A program made the translations under genes and the position numbers. Below, in pieces: positions 18,700 through 28,378 of a stretch of DNA of 64,000 nucleotides (its first letter is position 1; each line of letters begins with the position of its first letter). The notes beneath the pieces were generated by a model. That model searched no databases. It was not told the origin of the DNA and worked only from the letters and a program-made list of their open reading frames with translations. Origin of the DNA: UBA961 sp049317525 (GTDB lineage: Bacteria > Bacteroidota > Ignavibacteria > Kapaibacteriales > UBA961); the NCBI GenBank assembly GCA_049317525.1, contig JBMOIC010000012.1, forward strand, positions 6,685 to 70,684, written 5' to 3'.

Positions 18700-18738
18700 C
18701 ACTTTAATTATATATAAACATATTACGATTTAATATTT

Positions 18739-19428
18739 ATGGACCCCATAATTCGTCTTATCATCATCATCATAGCAAGCTATCTAATTGGATCATTTCC
18801 ATCTGCTATTATTATTAGCAAACGTTTTTTTGGCTTTGATATAAGAGATAAAGGTAGTGGAAACATGGGTAGCACTAATGCAATGCGCGTTCTTGGCTGG
18901 AAATGGGGATTATTAACACAAGTTTTAGATATTTTAAAAGGAATTGTTGCTGTTGTAATTGCAACTCAATTATTTAATGGTACTTTACCAATATCTAATT
19001 CTACGCCATTTGAAGATATAACTGTTATAAAAATGATTGCTGGCTTAAGTGCAGTTTTAGGACATATATTCTCTGTATTTGTAAACTTTAAAGGTGGAAA
19101 AGGAATTAATACCGGAGCTGGTTTCTTACTTGCAATAGCACCAAGCGAAGTAGGTATTGCTGCAATATTATTTATACTAGCAGTAATGCTTTCGGGTTAT
19201 ATATCTTTAGGATCGATCATTGCAGCAATTGCAATACCATTAACTTTGTTTATACGATACAATGTTTTCAATGTTGATATTCCTGGATATCACACAATTG
19301 TATATTTTATGATAGCTGTTAGTATCATTGTATTATTAGCACATAAAACTAATATTTATCGCATTCTTCATGGTACTGAAAACAAGTTTACTAAATTTCA
19401 GATCTTGAAATTTGGTAATAAAAAATAA
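18739..19428 (+). CDS. plsY: Acyl-phosphate:glycerol-3-phosphate acyltransferase
   Basis: Integral membrane enzyme making lysophosphatidic acid from acyl-phosphate and glycerol 3-phosphate. The three family motifs are visible: GSFPSAIIISKRFFGFDIRD with the following GSGNMGSTNAMRVLG (about 39-53), KGGKGINTGAG (about 117-127), and the later HKTNIYRILHGTENK at the C-terminus. There are about five membrane helices. At 229 residues it is normal to slightly long. It heads an operon-like run with gpsA 33 bases later, which supplies its glycerol 3-phosphate substrate. Confidence 0.96.
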   Translation: MDPIIRLIIIIIASYLIGSFPSAIIISKRFFGFDIRDKGSGNMGSTNAMRVLGWKWGLLTQVLDILKGIVAVVIATQLFNGTLPISNSTPFEDITVIKMIAGLSAVLGHIFSVFVNFKGGKGINTGAGFLLAIAPSEVGIAAILFILAVMLSGYISLGSIIAAIAIPLTLFIRYNVFNVDIPGYHTIVYFMIAVSIIVLLAHKTNIYRILHGTENKFTKFQILKFGNKK

Positions 19429-19461
19429 ACAAACACCTCTAATCATTCTGCTTTAACTTGT

Positions 19462-20469
19462 ATGAATATTTCTCCATCAATTGGCATTATTGGAGCTGGC
19501 AGCTGGGGCACAGCTTTGGCTGAAGTATTAGCAGAAAATGGATATTATCCATTATTTTGGACAAGATCAAATGAGATTTCGCAAGAGATTAATTCCAATC
19601 ATACAAATTCTCTGTTTCTACCAGGAACAATTCTTCATAAAAACATCACAGCTACATCTAATATTGATACCTTACAATCATTAGATACAATCATTATTAC
19701 TGTTCCAACTCAGTTTATCAGAGAAGTGCTTACAGAGCATAACACTGTATTAAAAGATAAAATTATTATATCGGGATCTAAGGGTATTGAAGTACATACA
19801 TTGTTAACTGTTTCTGGTATTTTAAAAGATATTGGCCAAACTGACGATGATCATTATGTTGTTTTAAGCGGTCCTAGTCATGCTGAAGAAGTAGTAAAAC
19901 ATGTTCCAACAACTGTTATGGCTGCTTCTTCTAATCAGATACAAGCAGAATATGTACAGAATTTATTTAATAATTCTTATTTCAGGGTGTATACATCTTC
20001 TGATACAATCGGAGCTGAATTAGGTGGTGCATTAAAAAATGTCATTGCCATTGCTGCAGGAATTATAGATGGTTTAAAAATGGGAGATAATACCAAGGCA
20101 GCTTTAATTACTAGGGGCCTTGCGGAAATGTCTAGATTAGGAACAATTCTAGGCGCAGACCCCCGAACTTTTGCAGGATTATCAGGATTAGGAGACTTAT
20201 TTGTTACTTGTTCAAGCAAACATAGTCGCAATAGATATGTTGGAGAAGAAATTGGGAAAGGAAGAAATATTAAAGAGATTATATCAGAAATGAATATGGT
20301 TGCCGAAGGAGTAGCTACCACAGAATCTGCTTGGCAATTAAGCATCACACACAAAGTTGATATGCCCATCATTGAACAAACGTATCAGATTCTTTTTAAT
20401 GATAAAAATCCAATGCAAGCAATTTATGATTTAATGATTCGTGAAAAAAAATCAGAGCATATGCAATAA
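19462..20469 (+). CDS. gpsA: Glycerol-3-phosphate dehydrogenase [NAD(P)+]
   Basis: Reduces dihydroxyacetone phosphate to glycerol 3-phosphate for phospholipid synthesis. The N-terminal Rossmann motif is IGAGSWGTALAEVLAENG. Then follow SGSKGIE, VLSGPSHAEEV (substrate loop), GAELGGALKNVIAIAAGIIDGL with the catalytic Lys, and TFAGLSGLGDLFVTCSSKHSRNR. The length of 335 is typical. It lies between plsY and a membrane protease whose frame opens at the very next base. Confidence 0.97.
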   Translation: MNISPSIGIIGAGSWGTALAEVLAENGYYPLFWTRSNEISQEINSNHTNSLFLPGTILHKNITATSNIDTLQSLDTIIITVPTQFIREVLTEHNTVLKDKIIISGSKGIEVHTLLTVSGILKDIGQTDDDHYVVLSGPSHAEEVVKHVPTTVMAASSNQIQAEYVQNLFNNSYFRVYTSSDTIGAELGGALKNVIAIAAGIIDGLKMGDNTKAALITRGLAEMSRLGTILGADPRTFAGLSGLGDLFVTCSSKHSRNRYVGEEIGKGRNIKEIISEMNMVAEGVATTESAWQLSITHKVDMPIIEQTYQILFNDKNPMQAIYDLMIREKKSEHMQ

Positions 20470-21789
20470 TTGAATTCAGTGCAATTTCGTAATGATACAA
20501 TCGTTCTAATTTTTCTAATTACAATTATTATTTTTCTGATACACATTTATATGAGTTCTTCACGGCAAGATCCACCATATTCACAATTTTCCTTTAATAG
20601 CAATCATATCAAACAATACAAAAAACATTCAATAATAACCCATGTTTTACTTTTTTTGGGGACATTTGCATCTTCAATGATGGCTGGGGCCGCTTGGGCA
20701 GGACAAAGCCCTTTAGAAATAACAAATTGGGTATATGGTTTTACTTATGCTTCTTTATTAATGATTTTTTTATCTGCCCATGAATTTGGTCATTATATAG
20801 CAGCACGCTTACACAAAGTAGATGCATCTTTACCCTATTTCATTCCTCTGCCTATTCCTTTTGCTTCTATGTTTGGTACACTTGGGGCATATATCAGAAC
20901 ACGATCTGCGATTCCTAATAGAAAAGCCCTTTTTGATATAGGTGCTGCTGGCCCATTAGCAGGATTTATCGTATGCTTGATAATTTTTATTATTGGCTTA
21001 GTACAACTTCCTTCAATAGATTATTTATATTCAATACACCCTGAATATCGTCAATATGGAACAAATGCTCCATTATGGGGCATTTACTTTGGCGATACCT
21101 TACTATATCCTTGGTTGGCGTCCATATTTGCATCTCCTCATGGATATTTACCCCCTATGAATGAAATATATCATTATCCATTTTTATGTGTTGGTTGGTT
21201 TGGCATGTTTGTAACTTCTTTAAACATGTTACCAATGGGTCAATTGGATGGTGGGCATATTACCTTTGCAATGTTTGGTTCTAAACAAAGTATTATTGCA
21301 AGAATTTCATGGTGGATTATTTTTTCTTTAGGGATTGGATCATTCCTTGGTTGGTTTTACGAGCAAATTGTAGTTGAATCCCCTGGTGAGTTTTATACAA
21401 CAATTCAATCTATTTTACTACCAACCTTTTTATGGATTAAATTACATGCACCATGGATATATAATGGTTGGAATGGATGGCTTTTTTGGGCATTAATAAC
21501 AAGATTCTTTATTAAGTTAGATCATCCTCCTGTTTCCGGAGATTCTATCGGCCCAATAAGGATGATACTTGGTTGGCTTTCTCTATGTATTTTTGTTGTC
21601 ACATTTGCCTATAATGGCATATATGAAATACCAAAACAAGAAGATATAATTCATCGAAATATTGATAGAAATACATCTAAAGAAAAGAAAATTATTGAAC
21701 TTTTACCCCAGATGGACATATATCATGACATCAAGACAACATACGATTATAGCCTTAATCCTTGCCTGCTCACTTCTGACATTTTTTAG
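20470..21789 (+). CDS. Site-2 protease family (M50) membrane metalloprotease
   Basis: Intramembrane zinc protease of the M50 family; a substrate cannot be inferred. The zinc motif HEFGH is at 104-108 and the second zinc ligand lies in NMLPMGQLDGGH near 250-260. At least eight hydrophobic segments are present. Unlike the RseP at 29518 there is no PDZ domain; the GXG-like IGAAGPLAGF and FGTLGAYI loops suit the larger M50 group seen in cyanobacteria, plants and Bacteroidota. The frame opens with TTG immediately after the gpsA stop; Met28 (20551) is a possible alternative start. Its 3' end overlaps the next gene by 65 bases if that gene starts at 21725. Confidence 0.88.
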   Translation: MNSVQFRNDTIVLIFLITIIIFLIHIYMSSSRQDPPYSQFSFNSNHIKQYKKHSIITHVLLFLGTFASSMMAGAAWAGQSPLEITNWVYGFTYASLLMIFLSAHEFGHYIAARLHKVDASLPYFIPLPIPFASMFGTLGAYIRTRSAIPNRKALFDIGAAGPLAGFIVCLIIFIIGLVQLPSIDYLYSIHPEYRQYGTNAPLWGIYFGDTLLYPWLASIFASPHGYLPPMNEIYHYPFLCVGWFGMFVTSLNMLPMGQLDGGHITFAMFGSKQSIIARISWWIIFSLGIGSFLGWFYEQIVVESPGEFYTTIQSILLPTFLWIKLHAPWIYNGWNGWLFWALITRFFIKLDHPPVSGDSIGPIRMILGWLSLCIFVVTFAYNGIYEIPKQEDIIHRNIDRNTSKEKKIIELLPQMDIYHDIKTTYDYSLNPCLLTSDIF

Positions 21790-23113
21790 AATTGGTTCTG
21801 CTGAAATGAGCAACAAAGAAGAGAGTTTTTCTCTTCATTGGGGCTTGCTTTCAATTTTTGGTGGTGATCAGGGTGAAAATGCTTCAAATAAATGGGGGGC
21901 TTATACTGATCAAGCTCCTTATCTTTCTTTGGGCGAATCACCTTTTGTTGAGCCCCCACTTCCAATTTGGGGGGCAAGTTGGTGGGCTAAATTTGCAGGA
22001 CAAACAATTCCATCAACCAGAGCTTTATCTGCAATCATAGCTGCTTTGGGTCTATTGGGATTTTATTTATTATCAACCAAATTCTTATCAAAAGACTTAT
22101 CGGTTTTTGCCCCTGGCTTTTTAGCGGGATCGCTTATATGGAATGGATATGCCAGACAATCCACTCAAGATATTTGGGGAATAACTTTTTTCTTACTTTC
22201 TAGCGCTTTCATATTTTCTTTCTACAAAAAAGAGAATACATTCTATTCTATATGGATGATAATAGGATACCCTTTACTAATTGCTTTATGTACAGTACTT
22301 TTGGGATTAAGTTCATTTATTGGATTTGGTTTATTTTTAATACTTAGCTTACTATTCATATTCATTCATCCTATAAAACCATTATTTACTATTCTAAGTT
22401 TATTCGGAATAGTTATAGGTGCCGGCCTTTCAATGATTTGGTATGTGAAAATGGATTTACCTTTTTGGTCACAAATTTCAGCTGCACTATTTGGGTTTAC
22501 TTTCTCTTTTTCTCTTTCTGGAATAGAATCAATTCTAACTGATTTTTCTCTTATTCCTGCGGCTATTGCTGGATTGATTGTATTGCCATTTAGCCACAGG
22601 CTTTTGAAAAGTACTTCTACCTTACATTCTATTCCAAAAAATTCTTGGTTCTTGATCACCTGGTTTATTGTTACTTTCTTTTTAACCTCTCAGTTCTCTA
22701 TTTTCATTCTGCCAATTTATATCTTAGTAGCACTTAAATGCATAGAGATTCTTCCAAAATTAGCTATTAACAAAGGATTTATCTGGATGATAGCAAGCTC
22801 TATGAGTTTGATTGCTTTATTTGGTATTATTCCTAGAATTCCGCATGCTTTGATTAATATGATTCAAAATCAGTTATACTCTATCCCTGGCATTATTTGT
22901 GTCATATTATGTATAATCCCTTTTTTAGGATTTATCTTGCCTGAAAAAATCGTCAAAGAAATCAATGCTCGGATATTAATAAGTATTGTTATTGTACTAT
23001 TAATAGCTGGAATTATTAAAGTTGCATTCTCTAATATTTTAGGAATTGCTCCTCCACAAAGTTCACCTGCTGTATTTAGTGAACTATATAGCACTATCCC
23101 TTTAACACAATAA
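21725..23113 (+). CDS. ArnT/GT39-like membrane glycosyltransferase
   Basis: Multi-pass membrane protein resembling family 39/83 glycosyltransferases, which move sugars from polyprenyl phosphates to lipids or proteins. The N-terminal loop has the family pattern R-x-x-SAEM (RIGSAEMSN, acidic residue) and EPPLPIWGASWWAKFAG (family PPL-x-x-W), followed by about ten hydrophobic helices. The frame is open from 21662, but I prefer the ATG at 21725 (MTSRQHTII), which directly precedes the first helix. This still overlaps the M50 gene by 65 bases. The acceptor is unknown. It ends before a strong bidirectional terminator. Confidence 0.75.
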   Translation: MTSRQHTIIALILACSLLTFFRIGSAEMSNKEESFSLHWGLLSIFGGDQGENASNKWGAYTDQAPYLSLGESPFVEPPLPIWGASWWAKFAGQTIPSTRALSAIIAALGLLGFYLLSTKFLSKDLSVFAPGFLAGSLIWNGYARQSTQDIWGITFFLLSSAFIFSFYKKENTFYSIWMIIGYPLLIALCTVLLGLSSFIGFGLFLILSLLFIFIHPIKPLFTILSLFGIVIGAGLSMIWYVKMDLPFWSQISAALFGFTFSFSLSGIESILTDFSLIPAAIAGLIVLPFSHRLLKSTSTLHSIPKNSWFLITWFIVTFFLTSQFSIFILPIYILVALKCIEILPKLAINKGFIWMIASSMSLIALFGIIPRIPHALINMIQNQLYSIPGIICVILCIIPFLGFILPEKIVKEINARILISIVIVLLIAGIIKVAFSNILGIAPPQSSPAVFSELYSTIPLTQ

Positions 23114-23141
23114 TATGATCGTATGACATCCTTATTATATC

Positions 23142-23183
23142 AAAAAAAAAGCGTCTTCAGTAAAACTGAAGACGCTTTTTTTA
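23142..23183. terminator. Bidirectional terminator between the glycosyltransferase and an Omp28 gene
   Basis: AAAAAGCGTCTTCAG at 23146-23160 pairs with CTGAAGACGCTTTTT at 23166-23180 (15 bp, five-base loop), with A and T runs on either side, so it serves both convergent genes. Confidence 0.9.
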
Positions 23184-23195
23184 TTCGTCTAGATA

Positions 23196-26075
23196 TTATC
23201 GTACTACTGTAAAAGGAGTATTAATAATTGCACCACTTTGTGTACGTAGAGTAACAGTATAGCTTCCAGATACAATAGATTGAACAGGAATCATAATTGC
23301 ATGAATGCCTGCATCAAGTGTTTGATTAGAAACAGTATATAATACTGTACCATTGATATCTGTAACAGATAAAGAAATAGTATTTCTTTCTAAAAGATTA
23401 AATGAAACATGAGCATTTTCTGAAGTTGGATTAGGAGAAATCTGAACAGAACTTGTTAATGCAAGATCTTCTTTAACTCCAGAGACTTCTTCTTTAGTAC
23501 CAGATAAAGCAACTGTATACACATTAGTTTTATTGTTTGGTAAAGTAGAAGTTACATTCATTGTTGCACTATGAACACCTAAGCGAGTAGGATTGAATGA
23601 AATCTTTGCTTGGAATTTTTGTCCTTTTGGAACAATATAAGGCAAGTTTACAGCAGCCTTAAATGCATCTTTATCTGGACCAGTTATTTCAACTACAGTT
23701 ACAGTTACAGCATCTGCTGTAGCATTAGTTAATGACAATGTCTTATCAGTATTAGCTGTAATAACACCATAATTTAACTCTGTTATACCTGTAAATACAG
23801 GAGGATCAGGAATTGTTTCGATTCCTTCACCAACTAAGTCTATACCAGAAGTTGAATTATCTTGTCCATTGGTATTAGATGTGAAATCTAAAGAAGCTAT
23901 ATAAGAAATTTTTGAATCCGGAGTAAAAGCCAAAGAAATTGTGGCTTTTTGTCCTGCAGCAATCGTTAAAGGCAATGTAGGGGCATCAATAATTTTAAAC
24001 GCAGCCTTTTTTGAACCTGAAATTTGCATGCTTGTTATAACTAAAGCAGTATCACCAGAGTTGGTGATGTCTGTTGTCATATTTTTAGTTTGCTTAAGTT
24101 CAACTGTTCCAAATTTTACATCTGGATTTAATGTTAAAACTGGCTTTTTTACTTTTTCGAATACATCAGAAGCCAACCAAGTGATAGATCTATCAATAAA
24201 ATTCTGACGTGTTACTTGATTATCATATGATTCAATTGGGCTTGTTACAAAAACTAATTTGCCACCTTCTGGAGATGTATAACGCACACCAACAATATTA
24301 GAATTTACATTATCTGAATATAAAACTGGCTTGCAAGCAGATCCAGCACCGATTTTGAAGATGTCATTATAAAATGTTACATAAGCAAAATTTTGATTAT
24401 TTGCCATCGCATTAAATTGATCGCCAATTGAATCATTATCAAATCCTTTAACTGGATATGTTTTTAGAGACACTGTATTTCCGCTTAGGATATATCTTTG
24501 TTCAAGTTTTGTGTGCTCTAATTTCAAAGTATTAAAGAAGCTTATAACATCAGGATTTTTTCCTGCAGCAGAATTAGTTGATTTGTCAAAAGCCCACCAT
24601 AATGATTGCGGAGCAGATAAATAAACACGTTTTCCGGCTGCTAATAAGGTTGAAACTGATTTTGCTAATGGCTCGGATTCTGTTTTACCACCAATTGAAG
24701 AACCTTGGTAAATTTGACCGCTTAATAATGCACCACCAAAAACAGAGAAAATATATACTTTCATCTGGTCTTTATATGCAGATAAAAGATCTGCATTATT
24801 TGGAAGTGATACTATACCAGAACCTACAATTTCATTGTACTGTAAAGCATCTTTATAATAATCATTGAATTGATTGACATTATAACCATATACTAATGCA
24901 GTCTTTGCATTATTTGATAGTACATAAACACTTGCATAAGACATTTTAGGCTTTGTATTTGTAGCTTCTGAAGGCAAAGCTTCTATTGTAATAGATGCAA
25001 GTTCTGCTTGAGTAAATGATTTTGGTGCTTCTACTGTAATAGTAATTTCACCAGAAGCGCCTGGATCTAAATTCAATGATGCAGGCTCTACAGTTGCTGT
25101 CCAATCTGAAGGAATTGTAGATTTTGTTTCATTAACCGCGAAAGTAAAATCAAGATTAACCTTGTTTTCATTAGTAACATTAACTTTATATGTTTGCTTT
25201 GCACCTGCTGCAATTGTTAAATATGGAGCATCTACACCAGCTAAAGTAGCCCTAGTACTACGAACGGTTAAAGATTCTTGAACAGCATTCAATATCTCGC
25301 GCTGAGCGATATCTGTATTGTATTTATTTACAGTACCAACTAAAGAAATTCTTGATGGCACCCATGAAGCATTCATTGAGATAGAATAACTTTTTTTATA
25401 AATAGCACCAGCTTTAGGATTATTTGGAACTGCTCCACTTGCACCCCAAGAACCGTCTTGGAATAAGCGAACTACATGTCTGTGAGGATAATTTTTAACA
25501 GGACTTCCTTTTCCGAAAAATGGATGTCCAGATGTTGTATTAAAAGCATTTACTTGGTCATAAGCTGAACCAGTACCAACAACACTATCTTCAATAACCA
25601 TCACATTTACTCGAACTTCACCAGTTACATCCTTAAGAAAACGAGCTTCTAAGTCAAATGTAACTCTACGAGTACTACTATTAAAAACAATATTCTTTAA
25701 ATTCACATCCACAGATGCATCTTGAGCGATAATACCTGCAACGGCACCTGCCCATGCACCTGGGCTTACCCCAAATTGAGCTCTATTAATGGCACCACTT
25801 GGAAATCCATTTCTGAATTGGGCAAAATCAGCATCATTAGACAAAGCCATTCCATCACCATTGTGCACAGCACACATGATAACTTCTTCTTCAGTATAAT
25901 TATTTGATAATTGATCAAATGCTACCGCACCGCTAGGACAATATTGGCACCATGCACCTGTATATTCTTCAATAACTGCCCTACGCTTAGTTTGCGCTTG
26001 TAAAAGCCCTGCATTAATTATTAACATCACAATGAAGTATGTTAAAACTCGCAAGGAACGTGGTAGAGAAACCAT
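23196..26075 (-). CDS. Omp28-family secreted protein with two choice-of-anchor-D repeats and T9SS sorting domain
   Basis: A 959-residue surface or secreted protein. A signal peptide (about 1-27, ending LLQAQ) is followed by a thioredoxin-like Omp28 domain with YTGAWCQYCPSGA (Cys43, Cys46). The middle is an unassigned beta-rich region. Two tandem Ig-like ASPM-SPD-2-Hydin/choice-of-anchor-D repeats begin near 640 (NPDVKFGTVEL) and near 760 (ITELNYGVI). The last ~80 residues are a type A T9SS sorting domain (ISPNPTSENAHVSF, SGSYTVTLRTQSG, ending FTVVR). GGAG lies seven bases before the ATG. Two more Omp28/T9SS genes are at 55574 and 57898. Function is unknown; the CxxC could be redox-active or structural. 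Confidence 0.9.
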   Translation of the reverse strand: MVSLPRSLRVLTYFIVMLIINAGLLQAQTKRRAVIEEYTGAWCQYCPSGAVAFDQLSNNYTEEEVIMCAVHNGDGMALSNDADFAQFRNGFPSGAINRAQFGVSPGAWAGAVAGIIAQDASVDVNLKNIVFNSSTRRVTFDLEARFLKDVTGEVRVNVMVIEDSVVGTGSAYDQVNAFNTTSGHPFFGKGSPVKNYPHRHVVRLFQDGSWGASGAVPNNPKAGAIYKKSYSISMNASWVPSRISLVGTVNKYNTDIAQREILNAVQESLTVRSTRATLAGVDAPYLTIAAGAKQTYKVNVTNENKVNLDFTFAVNETKSTIPSDWTATVEPASLNLDPGASGEITITVEAPKSFTQAELASITIEALPSEATNTKPKMSYASVYVLSNNAKTALVYGYNVNQFNDYYKDALQYNEIVGSGIVSLPNNADLLSAYKDQMKVYIFSVFGGALLSGQIYQGSSIGGKTESEPLAKSVSTLLAAGKRVYLSAPQSLWWAFDKSTNSAAGKNPDVISFFNTLKLEHTKLEQRYILSGNTVSLKTYPVKGFDNDSIGDQFNAMANNQNFAYVTFYNDIFKIGAGSACKPVLYSDNVNSNIVGVRYTSPEGGKLVFVTSPIESYDNQVTRQNFIDRSITWLASDVFEKVKKPVLTLNPDVKFGTVELKQTKNMTTDITNSGDTALVITSMQISGSKKAAFKIIDAPTLPLTIAAGQKATISLAFTPDSKISYIASLDFTSNTNGQDNSTSGIDLVGEGIETIPDPPVFTGITELNYGVITANTDKTLSLTNATADAVTVTVVEITGPDKDAFKAAVNLPYIVPKGQKFQAKISFNPTRLGVHSATMNVTSTLPNNKTNVYTVALSGTKEEVSGVKEDLALTSSVQISPNPTSENAHVSFNLLERNTISLSVTDINGTVLYTVSNQTLDAGIHAIMIPVQSIVSGSYTVTLRTQSGAIINTPFTVVR

Positions 26076-26387
26076 AGTTCTACTCCAAAAAAGTGTATAT
26101 ATAAATCTAAAGATAAACCGTAAAAATAGGAGCGTAAATTACAAGAGAATTAATGAATGGACAAACAAAAAAACTTAAAAATATATATTAATTAAAACTA
26201 TATACCTATATCATTTTATTACCATTCCAGTTCAGTATTTTCAGTTAAATAACGATTTTAATTTTTACCTATTTTATGAAATAGTAATAGTACTATTCTA
26301 TTCATTCTAATACCCTTAATACAGCCTAAGTTTCATCAAATTTTCCTATTTTTGAACAAAATATTCCTCAAGCAATCTCGAATTATT
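26076..26387. other. Intergenic region between the Omp28 gene and carA
   Basis: A divergent AT-rich spacer. It holds the GGAG site for the leftward gene (26083-26086) and a -7-like element before carA. A weak inverted repeat around 26283-26303 (AATAGTAATAGTACTATT) could be an operator. I see no RNA gene or riboswitch here. Confidence 0.4.
26347..26354 (+). promoter_or_regulatory. Possible -7 element of the carA promoter
   Basis: TATTTTTG matches TAnnTTTG, 33 bases before the ATG at 26388. If real, the TTG at 26352 lies inside the promoter and cannot start carA, which supports the later ATG. No good -33 element is seen. Confidence 0.4.
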
Positions 26388-27527
26388 ATGCATAAAAAAC
26401 CCCGTGCAATTCTTGCCTTAGAAAATGGATTAACATTTTCTGGTTATGGATTTGGCCATTTAGATTCTGAGGCAGAAGGTGAAGTAGTATTTAATACTGC
26501 TTTAACTGGTTATCAAGAAATAATGTCTGACCCCAGTTATAAAGGCCAGATTATGACTTTTACATATCCTCACATTGGTAATTACGGAATTAACCCTTAT
26601 GATTTTGAGTCTGATGCTTTTCAAACAGAAGGTATTATCGTAAAAGAATGTTCTGCTATATACTCTAATTGGCGAGCCACAGAATCATTGCAACATGCGA
26701 TGGAAAGATTTAATATTATTGGTATTGAAGGCATAGATACCCGTAGCTTAGTAAGAGTTTTAAGAAATGAAGGGGTTATGCGGGGAATTATCTCTGCCAA
26801 GGTGTTAGATACAAACCAATTAATTGAAAGAGCTCAACATATTCCTTCTATGGAAGGCTTAGACCTAACTTTGGGTGTTACTTGTTCTGCACCATATCAA
26901 TATCAACCAATACAAGACGATCAACTGATACAAAAACCTTTATCTACTCCTACCAAAACATATAAAGTTGCTGCAATAGATTATGGCATTAAAAGAAATA
27001 TTTTAAGAAGGCTTCATAGTTATGGATGCCAGACAACTGTTTTCCCAGCAACAGCCTCTGCACAGGAAATTTTAGCGATAAATCCTGATGGAATTTTTCT
27101 ATCGAATGGCCCTGGCGATCCCGCCGCTGCTAAACATGCAATAGCTACAATCTCTGAACTTGTCAAAAAAGGGATTCCTACTTTTGGAATATGTCTTGGT
27201 CATCAATTACTAGGCTTAGCATTTGGCGCAAAAACATATAAACTTACTTTTGGGCATAGAGGAGCTAATCACCCTGTAAAGAATCTACTTACTAATGCCA
27301 TAGAAATTAGTTCTCAAAACCATGGATTTGCAATTGATGTATCTAGTTTGCCTAGTCAGTTGCAAGCAACTCACATAAATTTAAACGATAATACCTTATC
27401 TGGGATTTGCCATAAAGAATTGCCCGTTTTTTCAGTGCAATATCATCCTGAAGCTGCACCAGGGCCGCATGACTCAGACTATTTATTTAAGCAGTTTACC
27501 TCTATGATGGACATATACTTAGGATAA
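26388..27527 (+). CDS. carA: Carbamoyl-phosphate synthase small (glutaminase) subunit
   Basis: Hydrolyses glutamine and passes ammonia to CarB for carbamoyl phosphate, used in arginine and pyrimidine synthesis. The N-terminal domain starts RAILALENGLTFSGYGFG and has GEVVFNTALTGYQEIMSDPSY. The class I amidotransferase domain has SNGPGDP, the nucleophile Cys in FGICLGHQLLG, SQNHGF, and the His-Glu pair in VQYHPEAAPGPHD. At 379 residues from the ATG at 26388 it matches the family; an upstream TTG would add 12 atypical residues. carB is not adjacent, so the subunits are encoded apart. Confidence 0.96.
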   Translation: MHKKPRAILALENGLTFSGYGFGHLDSEAEGEVVFNTALTGYQEIMSDPSYKGQIMTFTYPHIGNYGINPYDFESDAFQTEGIIVKECSAIYSNWRATESLQHAMERFNIIGIEGIDTRSLVRVLRNEGVMRGIISAKVLDTNQLIERAQHIPSMEGLDLTLGVTCSAPYQYQPIQDDQLIQKPLSTPTKTYKVAAIDYGIKRNILRRLHSYGCQTTVFPATASAQEILAINPDGIFLSNGPGDPAAAKHAIATISELVKKGIPTFGICLGHQLLGLAFGAKTYKLTFGHRGANHPVKNLLTNAIEISSQNHGFAIDVSSLPSQLQATHINLNDNTLSGICHKELPVFSVQYHPEAAPGPHDSDYLFKQFTSMMDIYLG

Positions 27528-27553
27528 ATCTAATTTTATAGAAATTACTATAT

Positions 27554-28339
27554 ATGAATTATAATACAATACTTACTTCTTTTGAATCTGGCATATACAC
27601 AATAACACTAAATAGACCAGAAGTATATAATGCCTGCAATGAAGAATTAACAAATGAACTTCTGCAAGCTTTTATGCATTGCCATGAAAATGATGAAATA
27701 AGATGTGTGATTTTATCTGGAAATGGCAAAGCTTTTTGTTCTGGACAGGATCTTAAAGACGCGCCTTCAGGACAAAACAAACGTTCTTTGAAAGACTCAC
27801 TAGAAAGAAGATATAATCCTATCATAAGGGCAATTACTTCTCTACCAAAACCAGTTATAGCTGGCATTAATGGAGTAGCAGCTGGAGCTGGATTATCTCT
27901 TGCTTTAGCATGCGATGTACGTATTATGAGTTCTTCAGCAAAATTAGTAGAAGCCTTTATAGGAATAGCATTAATCCCAGATTCAGGTGCAAATTATTTT
28001 TACACTAAAATTATGGGTTATTCTAAAGCTTTTGAATTTGCAACACTCAATAAACCAATTACTTCTGATGAAGCATTAAGAATTGGAATGGTAAACCATG
28101 TTTATCATCCACAGGCTTTTAAAGAAGGATTATATGCATGTGCAAAAACATATGCAGAAGGCCCTACTCAAACATATGGATATGTTAAATTATTATTACA
28201 AAAAGGTCTTGATGCAAGTTTAGATGATATTTTAGACATGGAATCTGAATATCAACAATTAGCAGGCGAATCTTATGATTATGCTGAAGGAGTAAAAGCC
28301 TTTATCGAAAAACGTTCGCCAAGATTTTTAGGTAAGTAA
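27554..28339 (+). CDS. Enoyl-CoA hydratase/isomerase, PaaG-like
   Basis: Crotonase-fold enzyme acting on acyl-CoA thioesters. The oxyanion-hole strands are seen in AFCSGQDLKD (about 59-68) and GINGVAAGAGLSLALACDVRI (two backbone NH donors). The stretch AFIGIALIPDSGANYF, with an acidic residue but lacking the hydratase Glu pair, is most like PaaG, the ring-epoxide isomerase of phenylacetate breakdown. It lies 26 bases after carA and 39 before the phosphofructokinase gene, so it may be co-transcribed with both without a metabolic link. A PaaD-like gene lies at 34226 and a thiolase at 50554. Specificity is inferred. Confidence 0.85.
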   Translation: MNYNTILTSFESGIYTITLNRPEVYNACNEELTNELLQAFMHCHENDEIRCVILSGNGKAFCSGQDLKDAPSGQNKRSLKDSLERRYNPIIRAITSLPKPVIAGINGVAAGAGLSLALACDVRIMSSSAKLVEAFIGIALIPDSGANYFYTKIMGYSKAFEFATLNKPITSDEALRIGMVNHVYHPQAFKEGLYACAKTYAEGPTQTYGYVKLLLQKGLDASLDDILDMESEYQQLAGESYDYAEGVKAFIEKRSPRFLGK

Positions 28340-28378
28340 CAACCTTAGAAAGATTTAGCTCAACAAAGGAATTCATCA

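Noticed and set aside
17267..18738. ClpB half as an assembly frameshift of a full-length gene
   Set aside because: No NBD1-like sequence exists upstream in any frame, and the divergent plsY gene begins 143 bases away, so a frameshift cannot explain it.
24578..24868. Plus-strand open frame opposite the first Omp28 gene
   Set aside because: Low-complexity shadow of the coding strand without motifs or start signals.
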